The position numbers and the translations under genes are program-made. The notes beneath the pieces are model-generated. The model made no database searches. It worked only from the letters and a program-made list of their open reading frames with translations, and was not told where the DNA came from. A DNA stretch of 25,151 nt from an uncultured Parabacteroides sp. (GTDB lineage: Bacteria; Bacteroidota; Bacteroidia; Bacteroidales; Tannerellaceae), in the NCBI RefSeq assembly GCF_905196875.1, contig NZ_CAJJWO010000076.1, forward strand, positions 1 to 25,151, in the 5' to 3' direction. Shown one piece after another: positions 17,034 to 25,151 of this stretch; within the stretch, counting starts at the first letter, position 1; each line of letters starts with the position of its first letter.

Positions 17034-19322
17034 ATGATAAAAAACTTATTGTTAGTATCAAGTCTATGGCTATTGATAGCTTGTAGCAGTGGAAGAAGTA
17101 ATTTACCTGTTACTCCTTCTGAAAGTGATTTACATTTCTCCGGTTTGGCGACCACCTGGGATGAAGGAATGCCTTTGGGAAATGCAACTGTGGGAACCCT
17201 GGTATGGCAACGCGACTCAGCTTTACGCCTGTCACTCGACCGGACCGATCTCTGGGATCTTCGTCCGATGGACAGTATCTCCGGACCGAACAACCGTTTC
17301 GCCTGGGTGTGTGAGCAGGTGAAGAAAAAAGACTATCTTCCGGTCCAACAAAAATACGACTGGCCGTATGAGCAGCAGCCTGCCCCTTCCAAGATACCGG
17401 GAGCTGCCCTGGAATTCTCTTTGGAACAACTGGGATCTCCTTCCGCTGTACACCTTTATCTGAACAATGCCCTTTGTGAGGCAAGCTGGGATAACGGGGT
17501 AACGCTGAGGACATTTGTTCATGCAACCGAACCTGTCGGTTGGTTCGTCTTCGAGAATCTGCCGGCAGCAGTAACACCGGCGCTGATCGCTCCTCAATAT
17601 AGTACCGGTGATGCCAAGATCGGTGATTCCGTAGCCGGACAGGACTTGCGTCGTTTGGGTTATAAACAGGGCACTATCGATGTGGAGCCTAACCAGATAA
17701 CCTATCATCAGGAAGGCTGGAATGGCTTCTCCTATGATGTAAATGTACGCTGGGAACAAAAAGGAAATACTCTTTGCGGTGTATGGAGCGTGACATCTTC
17801 CCTGGGAACGGATAAGGCTACAGAAAAGACCAGGGAAGCGATGACACGTGGTATCGGCCGGGATTACCAGACTCATATGGACTTCTGGAAAAGTTACTGG
17901 GCACAGTCATCCATAACCCTTCCCGATCCGGTTTTACAGAAACAATACGATAACGAAATGTATAAGTTCGGTTCTGCCAGCCGTGAGAACTCCTATCCAA
18001 TCTCTTTACAGGCAGTATGGACAGCCGATAACGGAAAACTTCCCCCCTGGAAAGGCGATTATCATCACGATCTGAACACACAACTTAGCTACTGGCCAGC
18101 CTATACAGGCAACCACCTGACGGAAGGTATGGGCTATCTGAATACATTGTGGAACCAGCGGGATGTATATAAAAAGTATACAAAAGAATATTTTGAAAAA
18201 GACGGAATGAATATCCCCGGCGTATGTACCCTGTTGGGTGTGCCGATGGGAGGATGGATACAATATTCCATGTCGCAGACAGTCAGTGCCTGGCTGGCCC
18301 AGCATTTCTATCTTCACTGGAAATATTCTGCCGACCGTGAATTCCTGAAGGACCGTACTTATCCGTTCCTAAAGGATGTGGCAGTTTTTCTGGAGCAAAT
18401 ATCTGTGGTCGATGCCAACGGTGTTCGTAAGCTGGTGATGAGTTCGAGCCCCGAGATATTCGATAATTCGATCAATGCTTGGTTTAAAGATATGACGAAC
18501 TATGATTTGGCTTTGATGCATTTTGCTTTCAGTGCGGCATCCGAACTGGCATCCGAGTTGAATCTGTCGGAAGAATCAGCACACTGGAAAGAGTTGAACG
18601 ACCAGCTTCCTGATTACGATCTGGATAAAGAAGGTGCTTTGACTTTTGCCAAAGGTTTCCCGTACGATCAGTCTCACCGCCACTTCTCCCATGCGATGGC
18701 TATCCATCCGTTGGGTATGCTCGACTGGAGCCAGGGTGAGAAATCCCAAAAGATCATAAAGGCAACTTTGAAGAAATTGCAAGACTATGGTCCCGATTAC
18801 TGGACCGGCTATTCTTACAGTTGGTTCGGAAATATGAAAGCCCGTGCCTTTGATGGTGAAGGAGCGGCCGACGAACTACGTACGTTTGCCGAATGTTTCT
18901 GTCTCCGCAATACATTCCATGTTAACGGTGACCAGACAAAGAGCGGCAAATCGAAATTTACTTACCGTCCGTTTACTTTGGAAGGTAACTTTGCTTTTGC
19001 TTCCGGTATTCAGGAAATGTTGCTTCAAAGTCATACCGGGATCGTTCGTGTATTCCCGGCTATCCCTGCCGACTGGTCGGATGTTTCGTTCGATAACCTG
19101 CGTGCCATGGGAGCCTTCCTCGTATCGGCTGAGAAGAGAGACGGCAAGATCGTAAAACTCCGTGTCTATCCTGAGCAGGGCGGTACGTTGCGCATTGCTT
19201 TCCCGGCCGGCGATAGTAAAATCTCTATCACCGGAAATGAAGGCGATGTAACAGAGGAAGCTGGTATTTATACGATTGAAACACGGAAAGGACAGTGGAT
19301 CGATATAAAGACGAATAGTTAA
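17034..19322 (+). CDS. GH95-like glycoside hydrolase lipoprotein (762 aa)
   Basis: A lipoprotein signal (LLIACSSG, cysteine near residue 17) implies membrane anchoring. The N-terminal beta-sandwich (about 35-275) has MPLGNATVGTLVW and LSLDRTDLWD. An (alpha/alpha)6 barrel (about 290-670) has PPWKGDYHHDLN, QLSYWPAYTGNHL, SSSPE, SHRHFSHAMAIHPL and FTLEGNFAFASGIQEML, and a short beta domain ends it. This is the layout of GH95 (alpha-L-fucosidase/alpha-L-galactosidase, inverting). By eye against the Bifidobacterium enzyme AfcA, the acid is E474. The usual Asn-x-Asn pair reads D346-L-N348, and the Asp of the IDGNFG motif is E650. Such paired changes suggest a divergent clade whose sugar may not be L-fucose. 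It lies between a GH2 gene and a GH29 fucosidase. Fold confidence is high; substrate confidence is low. Confidence 0.82.
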   Translation: MIKNLLLVSSLWLLIACSSGRSNLPVTPSESDLHFSGLATTWDEGMPLGNATVGTLVWQRDSALRLSLDRTDLWDLRPMDSISGPNNRFAWVCEQVKKKDYLPVQQKYDWPYEQQPAPSKIPGAALEFSLEQLGSPSAVHLYLNNALCEASWDNGVTLRTFVHATEPVGWFVFENLPAAVTPALIAPQYSTGDAKIGDSVAGQDLRRLGYKQGTIDVEPNQITYHQEGWNGFSYDVNVRWEQKGNTLCGVWSVTSSLGTDKATEKTREAMTRGIGRDYQTHMDFWKSYWAQSSITLPDPVLQKQYDNEMYKFGSASRENSYPISLQAVWTADNGKLPPWKGDYHHDLNTQLSYWPAYTGNHLTEGMGYLNTLWNQRDVYKKYTKEYFEKDGMNIPGVCTLLGVPMGGWIQYSMSQTVSAWLAQHFYLHWKYSADREFLKDRTYPFLKDVAVFLEQISVVDANGVRKLVMSSSPEIFDNSINAWFKDMTNYDLALMHFAFSAASELASELNLSEESAHWKELNDQLPDYDLDKEGALTFAKGFPYDQSHRHFSHAMAIHPLGMLDWSQGEKSQKIIKATLKKLQDYGPDYWTGYSYSWFGNMKARAFDGEGAADELRTFAECFCLRNTFHVNGDQTKSGKSKFTYRPFTLEGNFAFASGIQEMLLQSHTGIVRVFPAIPADWSDVSFDNLRAMGAFLVSAEKRDGKIVKLRVYPEQGGTLRIAFPAGDSKISITGNEGDVTEEAGIYTIETRKGQWIDIKTNS

Positions 19323-19385
19323 TCTTAAAGTTCGGATAGTATGAAAGATTCTTTTGTAAAAATAGTTAGAGTTATTGATTGACAG

Positions 19386-19418
19386 ATGCATGGGTCGGAG
19401 AGGCCCATGCATTTTTTT
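19386..19418 (+). terminator. Intrinsic terminator after the GH95-like gene
   Basis: ATGCATGGG (19386-19394) and CCCATGCAT (19404-19412) form a perfect 9-bp stem with a 9-base loop, followed by seven T. It is a strong terminator, 63 bp after the stop. The remaining 130 bp up to the GH29 gene have a TTTG at 19499 and a TAATATTG at 19518, but they are too close together for a standard promoter. Confidence 0.9.
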
Positions 19419-19549
19419 GTTACATATTGTCATTGCTACATTTTGACATTTGAGATATTATCTGTAATATTGTCCTGATTTTCTAATGCCACCAGAGGTT
19501 TGACTTAAACGGAAAATTAATATTGTACAATAATTAAAACGATGATTTT

Positions 19550-20932
19550 ATGAAAATCTTGAAAACACTATTCGGCTGCCTGGCAGGAGCCGTTTTGACT
19601 ATGAATGTAAACGCCCAACAGGTACAAGGTTTTGTTCACGAACGTTCAACCGACTATGAATGGCCTAAAGATCAAAAGGTTTTGGATAAACTGGATAAAT
19701 GGCAAGATCAGAAATTCGGTGTTTTGTTTCATTGGGGACTATATTCTGTTCCCGGTATTGTAGAGTCATGGTCCATCTGTTCCGAGGACGTAGACTGGAT
19801 CTCCCGCAAGAAAGATATGACCTACGATGAATACAAGAAGTGGTATTACGGTTTGAAGGACTCTTTAAACCCGACACAGTTCGATCCCGCCAAATGGGCG
19901 GATATCATGCAGGATGCAGGAATGAAATATATGATCTTTACGACGAAGCATCACGATGGTTTCTGTATGTTCGATTCAAAATTTACGGACTTCTCCATCG
20001 CAAACGGTCCTTTCAGTACTGATCCGAAAAAAGATGTAGCACGTCACGTGTTCGATGCTTTCCGGCAGAAAGACTTTATGATCGGATGTTATTTTTCTAA
20101 ACCGGACTGGCATTGCGAATGGTTCTGGAATCCTTATTTTGCAACTGCCAACCGTCGCCAGAATTATAAAAAAGAGAATCATCCGGACTGGTGGAAAAAC
20201 TATCAGAATTTCACTTATAACCAGTTGAATGAACTGATGACCGATTATGGCAACTTTGATATCCTTTGGTTAGATGGTGGCTGGGTGACCGGTGATGACG
20301 TCAATCTGGATAAACTGTTGACAAAGGTGCGTACCTCCACACAACCGGGGTTGATCTCTGTCGACCGTACGATCCGCGGAAGAAATGAAAACTATCAGAC
20401 TCCGGAACGCAGTATCCCTGAAACACAGTTGAATAATCCGTGGGAAAGCTGTATTACATTGAGTAATGACTGGGGTTGGGTTCCCAATGCCCCTTATAAG
20501 TCGCCGACTAAAGTGATCGGTCTTTTGGCTGAGATTACGGCAAAAGGCGGTTGTCTGTTATTAGGTGTAGGCCCGACTCCGCAGGGAACTATCGAAGATG
20601 CGGTGGCTGAACGTCTGCATGTTATCGGCGAATGGTTGAGAACGAACGGGAAAGCGATCTATAATACCCGTATCACTCCGGTTTATAATGATGGCAATGT
20701 TTGGTTTACTGCGGATAAAGACGGTAAGACCTTATATGCCGTTTATGCTTTGCCGGAAGGTGAGAATCTGCCTAAAACGATCGAATGGAGCGGAAATATC
20801 CCAACAGGCAAGGTGAAAATGCTGAAAGGAAACAAGACCGTGAAATACACCAGCAAAAACGGCAAAGTAAAGGTTACTCTTCCGAAAGGATTAAAGAATG
20901 AACCGATAGCTTTACAGTTTACAATCTCTTAA
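19550..20932 (+). CDS. Secreted GH29 alpha-L-fucosidase (460 aa)
   Basis: Retaining exo-alpha-L-fucosidase, probably periplasmic. A signal peptide (GCLAGAVLTMNVNAQ, residues 1-23) precedes the catalytic barrel. Family marks are KFGVLFHWGLYSVPG, YMIFTTKHHDGFCMFDS (the HHDGF motif) and DILWLDGGW, where D242 is the expected nucleophile. The acid/base in GH29 is less conserved; E286 (YQTPE) and E299 (NPWESC) are the candidates. NNPWESCITLSNDWGW resembles the subfamily that prefers branched alpha-1,3/1,4-fucosides, but this is tentative. GGCLLLGVGPTPQG closes the barrel and a small beta domain (from about 375) completes a normal-length enzyme. GH3 follows after 21 bp, so the two are almost certainly one operon. 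Confidence 0.93.
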   Translation: MKILKTLFGCLAGAVLTMNVNAQQVQGFVHERSTDYEWPKDQKVLDKLDKWQDQKFGVLFHWGLYSVPGIVESWSICSEDVDWISRKKDMTYDEYKKWYYGLKDSLNPTQFDPAKWADIMQDAGMKYMIFTTKHHDGFCMFDSKFTDFSIANGPFSTDPKKDVARHVFDAFRQKDFMIGCYFSKPDWHCEWFWNPYFATANRRQNYKKENHPDWWKNYQNFTYNQLNELMTDYGNFDILWLDGGWVTGDDVNLDKLLTKVRTSTQPGLISVDRTIRGRNENYQTPERSIPETQLNNPWESCITLSNDWGWVPNAPYKSPTKVIGLLAEITAKGGCLLLGVGPTPQGTIEDAVAERLHVIGEWLRTNGKAIYNTRITPVYNDGNVWFTADKDGKTLYAVYALPEGENLPKTIEWSGNIPTGKVKMLKGNKTVKYTSKNGKVKVTLPKGLKNEPIALQFTIS

Positions 20933-20953
20933 ATAAAACAACTATATAGTTAT

Positions 20954-23296
20954 ATGAGTAAAACAACATCTTTACTGATCGGCCTTGTTGCTTTTGCGGG
21001 ACAGGCTATAGCTCAGCAGCCGTTATATAAACAGGCTACGGCACCTGTCGAAGATAGAGTAAAAGACCTGGTAGGACGTATGACCATCGAAGAAAAAGTC
21101 GGTCAGCTATGCTGTCCGCTGGGTTGGGAAATGTATACGAAAACAAACGATGGTGTTATAGCCTCCGACCTTTATAAAGAACGGATGAAGGCAATGCCTA
21201 TCGGTTCTTTCTGGGCAGTTCTCCGTGCCGATCCCTGGACACAAAAGACATTGGAGACAGGCCTCAATCCCGAACTGTCGGCAAAAGCATTGAATGCTTT
21301 GCAGAAATATGCAGTAGAAGAAACCCGACTGGGAATTCCCGTCTTATTTGCCGAAGAATGTCCGCACGGACACATGGCAATCGGTACCACGGTCTTTCCG
21401 ACTTCCCTGTCGCAGGCAAGCACCTGGAATGCAGAGTTAATGTACCGGATGGGAGAGGCAATTGCTTTGGAAGCCCGTTCACAGGGAGCTAACATCGGTT
21501 ACGGTCCGGTACTGGATATTGCCCGTGAACCGCGTTGGTCGCGCATGGAAGAAACTTTCGGTGAAGATCCTGTATTGACATCTAATCTGGGTGTAGCCTT
21601 TATGAAAGGGATGCAAGGAGATAACCAGAATGACGGTAAGCATCTTTTCTCTACATTAAAGCATTTTGCCGCTTACGGTATTCCCGAAGCCGGGCACAAC
21701 GGTGCACGTGCCAATGTCGGTATGCGCCAGCTTTTTTCCGATTATCTTCCCCCTTTCAAGAAAGCGGTAGAAGAAGGAGTAGGAACGATCATGACCTCTT
21801 ACAATTCTATCGACGGAGTGCCTTGTACTTCCAATAAGTATTTATTGACCGACGTATTACGTGATCAGTGGGGATTTAAAGGATTTGTCTATTCAGATCT
21901 GACAAGTATCGAAGGAATTGTAGGAGCAAGGGTAGCAAAAGATAATAAGGAAGCAGCAGTCCTGGCACTGAAAGCCGGTCTCGATATGGATCTGGGTGGA
22001 AATGCGTATGGCAAGAACTTACAGAAAGCCTTTGAAGAAGGTTCTGTCACCATGGATGATCTCGACAGGGCAGTAGCCAACGTTCTCCGTTTGAAGTTCC
22101 GCATGGGATTGTTCGAGAATCCATATGTTTCTCCGGAACAGGCGAAGCAGCTGGTACGTTCGGAAGCACATAAGGAACTGGCTCGTGAGGTAGCTCGTGA
22201 AGGTATTGTCCTGTTAAAGAACGACGGAGTATTACCTCTGAAGAAGAATATCGGAAGCATTGCCGTGATCGGTCCGAATGCCGATATGATGTATAACCAG
22301 CTGGGCGACTATACGGCTCCCCAAGAACGTGAAGAGATCGTTACGGTATTAGACGGCATACGGAAAGCAGTTTCTCCTTCTACGAAAGTAAATTATGTAA
22401 AAGGTTGTGCAATTCGCGATACGACAGCAAGCAATATCCCGGCAGCCGTAGAGGCTGCCCGTGCAGCAGATGCAGTTGTTTTGGTTGTAGGTGGTTCCAG
22501 TGCCCGTGACTTTAAGACCAAATATATAGGAACCGGTGCGGCAGATGTTTCTAACGATGGAAACCAGATCCTGTCAGATATGGATTGTGGTGAAGGGTAC
22601 GACCGTAGTACTTTGCGTCTGTTGGGTGATCAGGAAAAGTTGTTGAAGGCAGTGGCAGCCACAGGCAAACCGTTGGTCGTTATTTATATCCAGGGACGTA
22701 CATTGAATATGAACCTGGCTTCAGAGAAAGCACATGCATTGCTTACTGCCTGGTATCCCGGTGAACAGGGTGGTGCAGCTGTTGCCGATGTTTTATTTGG
22801 CGATTATAATCCTGCCGGACGTATGCCGGTATCCGTTCCCCGTAGCGAGGGTCAGTTACCTTTGTTCTATTCACAAGGCAAACAACGTGCTTATGTGGAA
22901 GAAGAAGGAACGCCTCTTTATGCATTTGGCTATGGTTTAAGCTACACCAAATTTGCTTACGGCCAACTGGAAATGCAGAAAGGCGATGGAAAAGAGATTC
23001 TGCAAACAGTAAGCTGTACGGTTACCAATACCGGCGACCGTGACGGTGAAGAAGTCGTTCAGCTTTATATCTGCGACAAAGTAGCTTCCGTCTCCCAATC
23101 TCCGATCCTGTTGAAAGCTTTCGAACGTATAGCCCTGAAGAAAGGCGAAAGCAAGAAGGTAACATTTGCATTAGGTGAAGAGGAATTATCTCTTTATAAT
23201 ATGGAAATGAAACAGGTAGTAGAACCCGGTGACTTCAAAGTCATGATTGGAGCCGCCTCGGATGATATCCGGCTGGAGGGAGAGTTTACATTATAA
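20954..23296 (+). CDS. Secreted GH3 beta-glycosidase (probable beta-glucosidase or beta-xylosidase, 780 aa)
   Basis: A signal peptide (LLIGLVAFAGQAIAQ, residues 1-21) is followed by the GH3 TIM barrel (about 30-395), the alpha/beta sandwich (about 420-640) and a C-terminal fibronectin-III-like domain (about 660-775, VTNTGDRDGEEVVQLYI). The nucleophile should be D315 in GFVYSDLTSIEG. The acid/base is probably E547 in DCGEGYDRSTL, by analogy with other three-domain GH3 enzymes. RMTIEEKVGQL, KHFAAYG and NSIDGVPC are typical. It removes a terminal beta-linked sugar; glucose, xylose or galactose cannot be told apart from sequence. It is the last enzyme before the SusC-type gene and is followed by a strong terminator. 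Confidence 0.93.
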   Translation: MSKTTSLLIGLVAFAGQAIAQQPLYKQATAPVEDRVKDLVGRMTIEEKVGQLCCPLGWEMYTKTNDGVIASDLYKERMKAMPIGSFWAVLRADPWTQKTLETGLNPELSAKALNALQKYAVEETRLGIPVLFAEECPHGHMAIGTTVFPTSLSQASTWNAELMYRMGEAIALEARSQGANIGYGPVLDIAREPRWSRMEETFGEDPVLTSNLGVAFMKGMQGDNQNDGKHLFSTLKHFAAYGIPEAGHNGARANVGMRQLFSDYLPPFKKAVEEGVGTIMTSYNSIDGVPCTSNKYLLTDVLRDQWGFKGFVYSDLTSIEGIVGARVAKDNKEAAVLALKAGLDMDLGGNAYGKNLQKAFEEGSVTMDDLDRAVANVLRLKFRMGLFENPYVSPEQAKQLVRSEAHKELAREVAREGIVLLKNDGVLPLKKNIGSIAVIGPNADMMYNQLGDYTAPQEREEIVTVLDGIRKAVSPSTKVNYVKGCAIRDTTASNIPAAVEAARAADAVVLVVGGSSARDFKTKYIGTGAADVSNDGNQILSDMDCGEGYDRSTLRLLGDQEKLLKAVAATGKPLVVIYIQGRTLNMNLASEKAHALLTAWYPGEQGGAAVADVLFGDYNPAGRMPVSVPRSEGQLPLFYSQGKQRAYVEEEGTPLYAFGYGLSYTKFAYGQLEMQKGDGKEILQTVSCTVTNTGDRDGEEVVQLYICDKVASVSQSPILLKAFERIALKKGESKKVTFALGEEELSLYNMEMKQVVEPGDFKVMIGAASDDIRLEGEFTL

Positions 23297-23316
23297 CCAA
23301 TCATATTCATTATAGG

Positions 23317-23358
23317 TATAAGGTTGTTGCAGTCAGATGCAACAACCTTATATTTTTT
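23317..23358 (+). terminator. Intrinsic terminator after the GH3 gene
   Basis: TATAAGGTTGTTGCA (23317-23331) and TGCAACAACCTTATA (23338-23352) form a perfect 15-bp stem with a 6-base loop and six T following. It ends the GH29-GH3 unit 20 bp after the stop. Confidence 0.92.
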
Positions 23359-23712
23359 ATACTCTTATAGTTTTATATATTATTCTAAAATATACTCTGT
23401 CGCTTTTTTTATCCATATATACTACCTATTGGCACATCTTCTTATTTATCAGACAGGCTTCTTATAGTCTTTTTTACATTAGTAAATTTCCCGGTTAAAA
23501 TAATACATTTATGTTATTATTGTTACTATAACAAGAAGCTTCTTCTCTCAGTTCCTATTTTGATACATTTTTGAATAATCCGTTCCGAATTTAAAAGTTC
23601 TTGCTGTCCTTATTATACCCTCTGATAATGAGATCATAACTTACTTTGTGATCGTAAATATTTATTAAATCAAAGCATTCTGTAAAGTAGTTTTCATTAA
23701 AACATTATTATT
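23359..23712. promoter_or_regulatory. A/T-rich region upstream of the susC-like gene
   Basis: About 350 bp without a gene lie between the GH3 terminator and the receptor. TTACTTTG (23641-23648) is a possible -7 box with one mismatch, giving a leader of about 60 bases, but no TTTG occurs at the proper distance. GATCA and TGATC half sites flank it loosely. Earlier there are T-rich stretches and an A/T hairpin near 23499-23521. Such receptor genes are often switched on by an ECF sigma factor, a hybrid two-component regulator or a SusR-like protein; none is encoded in this window. Confidence 0.4.
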
Positions 23713-25151
23713 ATGGAAAACAAAAAAATGTGTGTTTGGAAACGAGGGGGATACTTATTTATTGCAGCTTTATTGAGCGCAGGTCCTTTCTCTAGTTATG
23801 TTTATGCCGGAACAGATCATGATCTGTTCAACCCAGTTGCAACTGGGTTGAACAGTGATGTAAGTCAGCAGAAAATGAAGAAAATATCCGGTACGGTAGT
23901 TGACGATGCAGGTTTTCCTGTTATTGGGGCTAATGTTGTACAAAAGGGTACCACTAATGGAATCATAACAGATATAGATGGCCGATTTTCATTGGATGTA
24001 CCCGATAATGCTATCCTGGAAATATCCTATATCGGTTATTTGAGTCAGTCTATTCCTGTTGGAAACAAAACCTCTCTACAGGTAACATTACGCGAAGATT
24101 CTCAGACGCTTGATGAAGTAGTAGTAGTAGGTTTCGGTACCCAGAAAAAGGTAAACCTGACAGGAGCTGTAGCCAATGTCGATTCGAAAGCATTTGAAGG
24201 ACGCTCTGTGTCGAATGCGGCACAGGCTTTGCAGGGAGTAATGCCCGGATTGAATATTCAGCAGAGTAAAGGATATCTGGATCAAGCCCCGGATATGAAT
24301 ATTCGTGGTACAGGAACAATCGGTGAAGGTTCTGATGCCAGTCCGCTGGTTTTGATCGACGGGATGGAAGGAGATATAAACCGTTTGAATCCTCAGGATA
24401 TCGAATCTGTTTCCGTACTGAAGGATGCAGCAGCTTCTTCTATTTATGGTTCAAGAGCTCCCTTCGGTGTTATTCTGATCACGACAAAGAAAGGTAAGTC
24501 AGGTAAACTTTCCGTGAATTACAATAACTCTTTCCGCTGGAATAATGCGATCAATATGCCGGAGACAGTCGATTCATACACCTTTGCTACGTATTATAAT
24601 GAAGCAGCAAATAATGCCGGCAAGAACGGACATTTCTCTCCCGAACGTATGCAAAAGATACGTGACTTTATCGATGGAAAGATAGGAGGAGGTATTGACC
24701 CGAATCCGAATAATCCTTCGCAATGGAACGACCTGTACGATTACGGGTATGGAAATACGGACTGGATCAATCTGATCTTTAAAAAACAGACATTTGCCCA
24801 TGAACATAATCTGAGTGTTTCGGGAGGTAGTGAAAAGGTTCAGATGTATGCCTCTGCAAATTATCTAGGACAAAGCGGTTTTATGAAATTAGATCCGGAT
24901 TCGAATGAGCGTATTGCTACAAATCTGAAAGTAACTTCACAGTTAACGAAGCATATTAATTTGAACTATAATATTCGCTTTACCCAAACTGATTATGAAA
25001 AGCCGGTTCAGCTGACCGACGGATTATTTTCCAACCTATCTCGCCAATCATGGCCAACATTGATAGCCTATGATCCCAATGGCTATTTATATGAATATGC
25101 AACACATGCCTTACGTCTGCGTGACGGAGGACGTGAGAGAAAGAAGACAGA
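23713..25151 (+). CDS. SusC/RagA-family TonB-dependent outer-membrane receptor (N-terminal 479 codons)
   Basis: The frame is open from ATG at 23713 to the window end, so the gene is cut. A signal peptide (about residues 1-32, YLFIAALLSAGPFSSYVYA) is followed by a linker of about 24 residues. A carboxypeptidase-regulatory-like domain (about 57-128: ISGTVVDDAGFPVIGANV, FSLDVP, YIGYLSQ), a TonB-box region DEVVVVGFGTQKK (134-146) and the plug domain (LQGVMPGLNIQQS, MNIRGTGT, PLVLIDGMEG, VLKDAASSIYGSRAPFGVI) come next. The first barrel strands follow. It imports glycan fragments with a SusD-type lipoprotein, whose gene should come next. The enzymes upstream would process the imported oligosaccharide. 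The linker is encoded by a conspicuous palindromic stretch, described separately. Confidence 0.95.
   Translation, partial: MENKKMCVWKRGGYLFIAALLSAGPFSSYVYAGTDHDLFNPVATGLNSDVSQQKMKKISGTVVDDAGFPVIGANVVQKGTTNGIITDIDGRFSLDVPDNAILEISYIGYLSQSIPVGNKTSLQVTLREDSQTLDEVVVVGFGTQKKVNLTGAVANVDSKAFEGRSVSNAAQALQGVMPGLNIQQSKGYLDQAPDMNIRGTGTIGEGSDASPLVLIDGMEGDINRLNPQDIESVSVLKDAAASSIYGSRAPFGVILITTKKGKSGKLSVNYNNSFRWNNAINMPETVDSYTFATYYNEAANNAGKNGHFSPERMQKIRDFIDGKIGGGIDPNPNNPSQWNDLYDYGYGNTDWINLIFKKQTFAHEHNLSVSGGSEKVQMYASANYLGQSGFMKLDPDSNERIATNLKVTSQLTKHINLNYNIRFTQTDYEKPVQLTDGLFSNLSRQSWPTLIAYDPNGYLYEYATHALRLRDGGRERKKT
23810..23855. repeat. Compound palindrome inside the susC-like coding sequence
   Basis: Two perfect palindromes overlap by 6 bp. 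The first is GAACAGATCA plus its reverse complement (20 bp, 23810-23829). The second is CTGTTCAACCCAGTTG plus its reverse complement (32 bp, 23824-23855). The shared hexamer CTGTTC can pair with the GAACAG on either side, so the mRNA can fold into two mutually exclusive hairpins. The stretch encodes codons 33-48, between the predicted signal peptidase site and the carboxypeptidase-like domain, where related receptors usually have a shorter linker. Confidence 0.8.

Noticed and set aside
20933..20953. Promoter or terminator between GH29 and GH3
   Set aside because: The 21-bp gap holds only a short A/T palindrome (AACTATATAGTT); it reads as an ordinary intra-operon gap.
23499..23521. A/T hairpin upstream of the susC-like gene as a riboswitch or small RNA
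   Set aside because: The stem is all weak pairs with a bulge and almost no loop; no conserved motif supports an RNA element.
1..25151. tRNA, rRNA, CRISPR array, insertion sequence, integrase or phage genes
   Set aside because: None was recognised on either strand.

Overview
The window looks like a chromosomal segment of a gut-type Bacteroidales bacterium, probably a Parabacteroides or Bacteroides relative. The grounds are a SusC/RagA-type TonB receptor, a run of secreted glycoside hydrolases, membrane-anchored AraC regulators, short RRM RNA-binding proteins, Bacteroidetes-style promoters (TTTG, a spacer of about 19-20, then TAnnTTTG) and no Shine-Dalgarno sequence before most starts. The genus is inferred from gene content only.

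Left part (1-5350, + strand): a tandem array of paralogous MacB/FtsX-type ABC permeases. One is cut by the window edge, two are complete, and a 21-codon C-terminal scrap of another follows. A 15-bp inverted repeat lies between the last complete permease and the scrap.

Middle (5360-10035, - strand): two consecutive AraC-family regulators with N-terminal membrane helices, two nearly identical 81-residue RRM proteins with duplicated promoter and terminator regions, and a dicarboxylate/amino-acid:cation symporter. Three of the starts were moved inward from the longest reading frame. For the symporter and the larger regulator a promoter lies inside the longer frame; for one RRM gene its twin defines the start.

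Right part (10190-25151, + strand): a polysaccharide-utilization locus. In order it has a LacZ-like GH2, a second GH2, a GH95-like lipoprotein, a GH29 alpha-fucosidase, a GH3 beta-glycosidase and the first 479 codons of a SusC-type receptor; SusD is expected just outside. Two or three promoters and three hairpin terminators divide it into several transcription units. The enzyme set suggests a glycan carrying fucose (or a similar deoxy sugar), beta-galactose and beta-glucose or beta-xylose. No endo-acting enzyme is seen here, so the polymer stays unassigned.

Points most worth a second look: a compound palindrome (20 bp overlapping 32 bp) inside the susC-like coding sequence, non-canonical catalytic residues in the GH95-like protein, the RRM duplication with a conserved upstream block, the dyad before the membrane AraC gene, and the permease remnant beside a hairpin.
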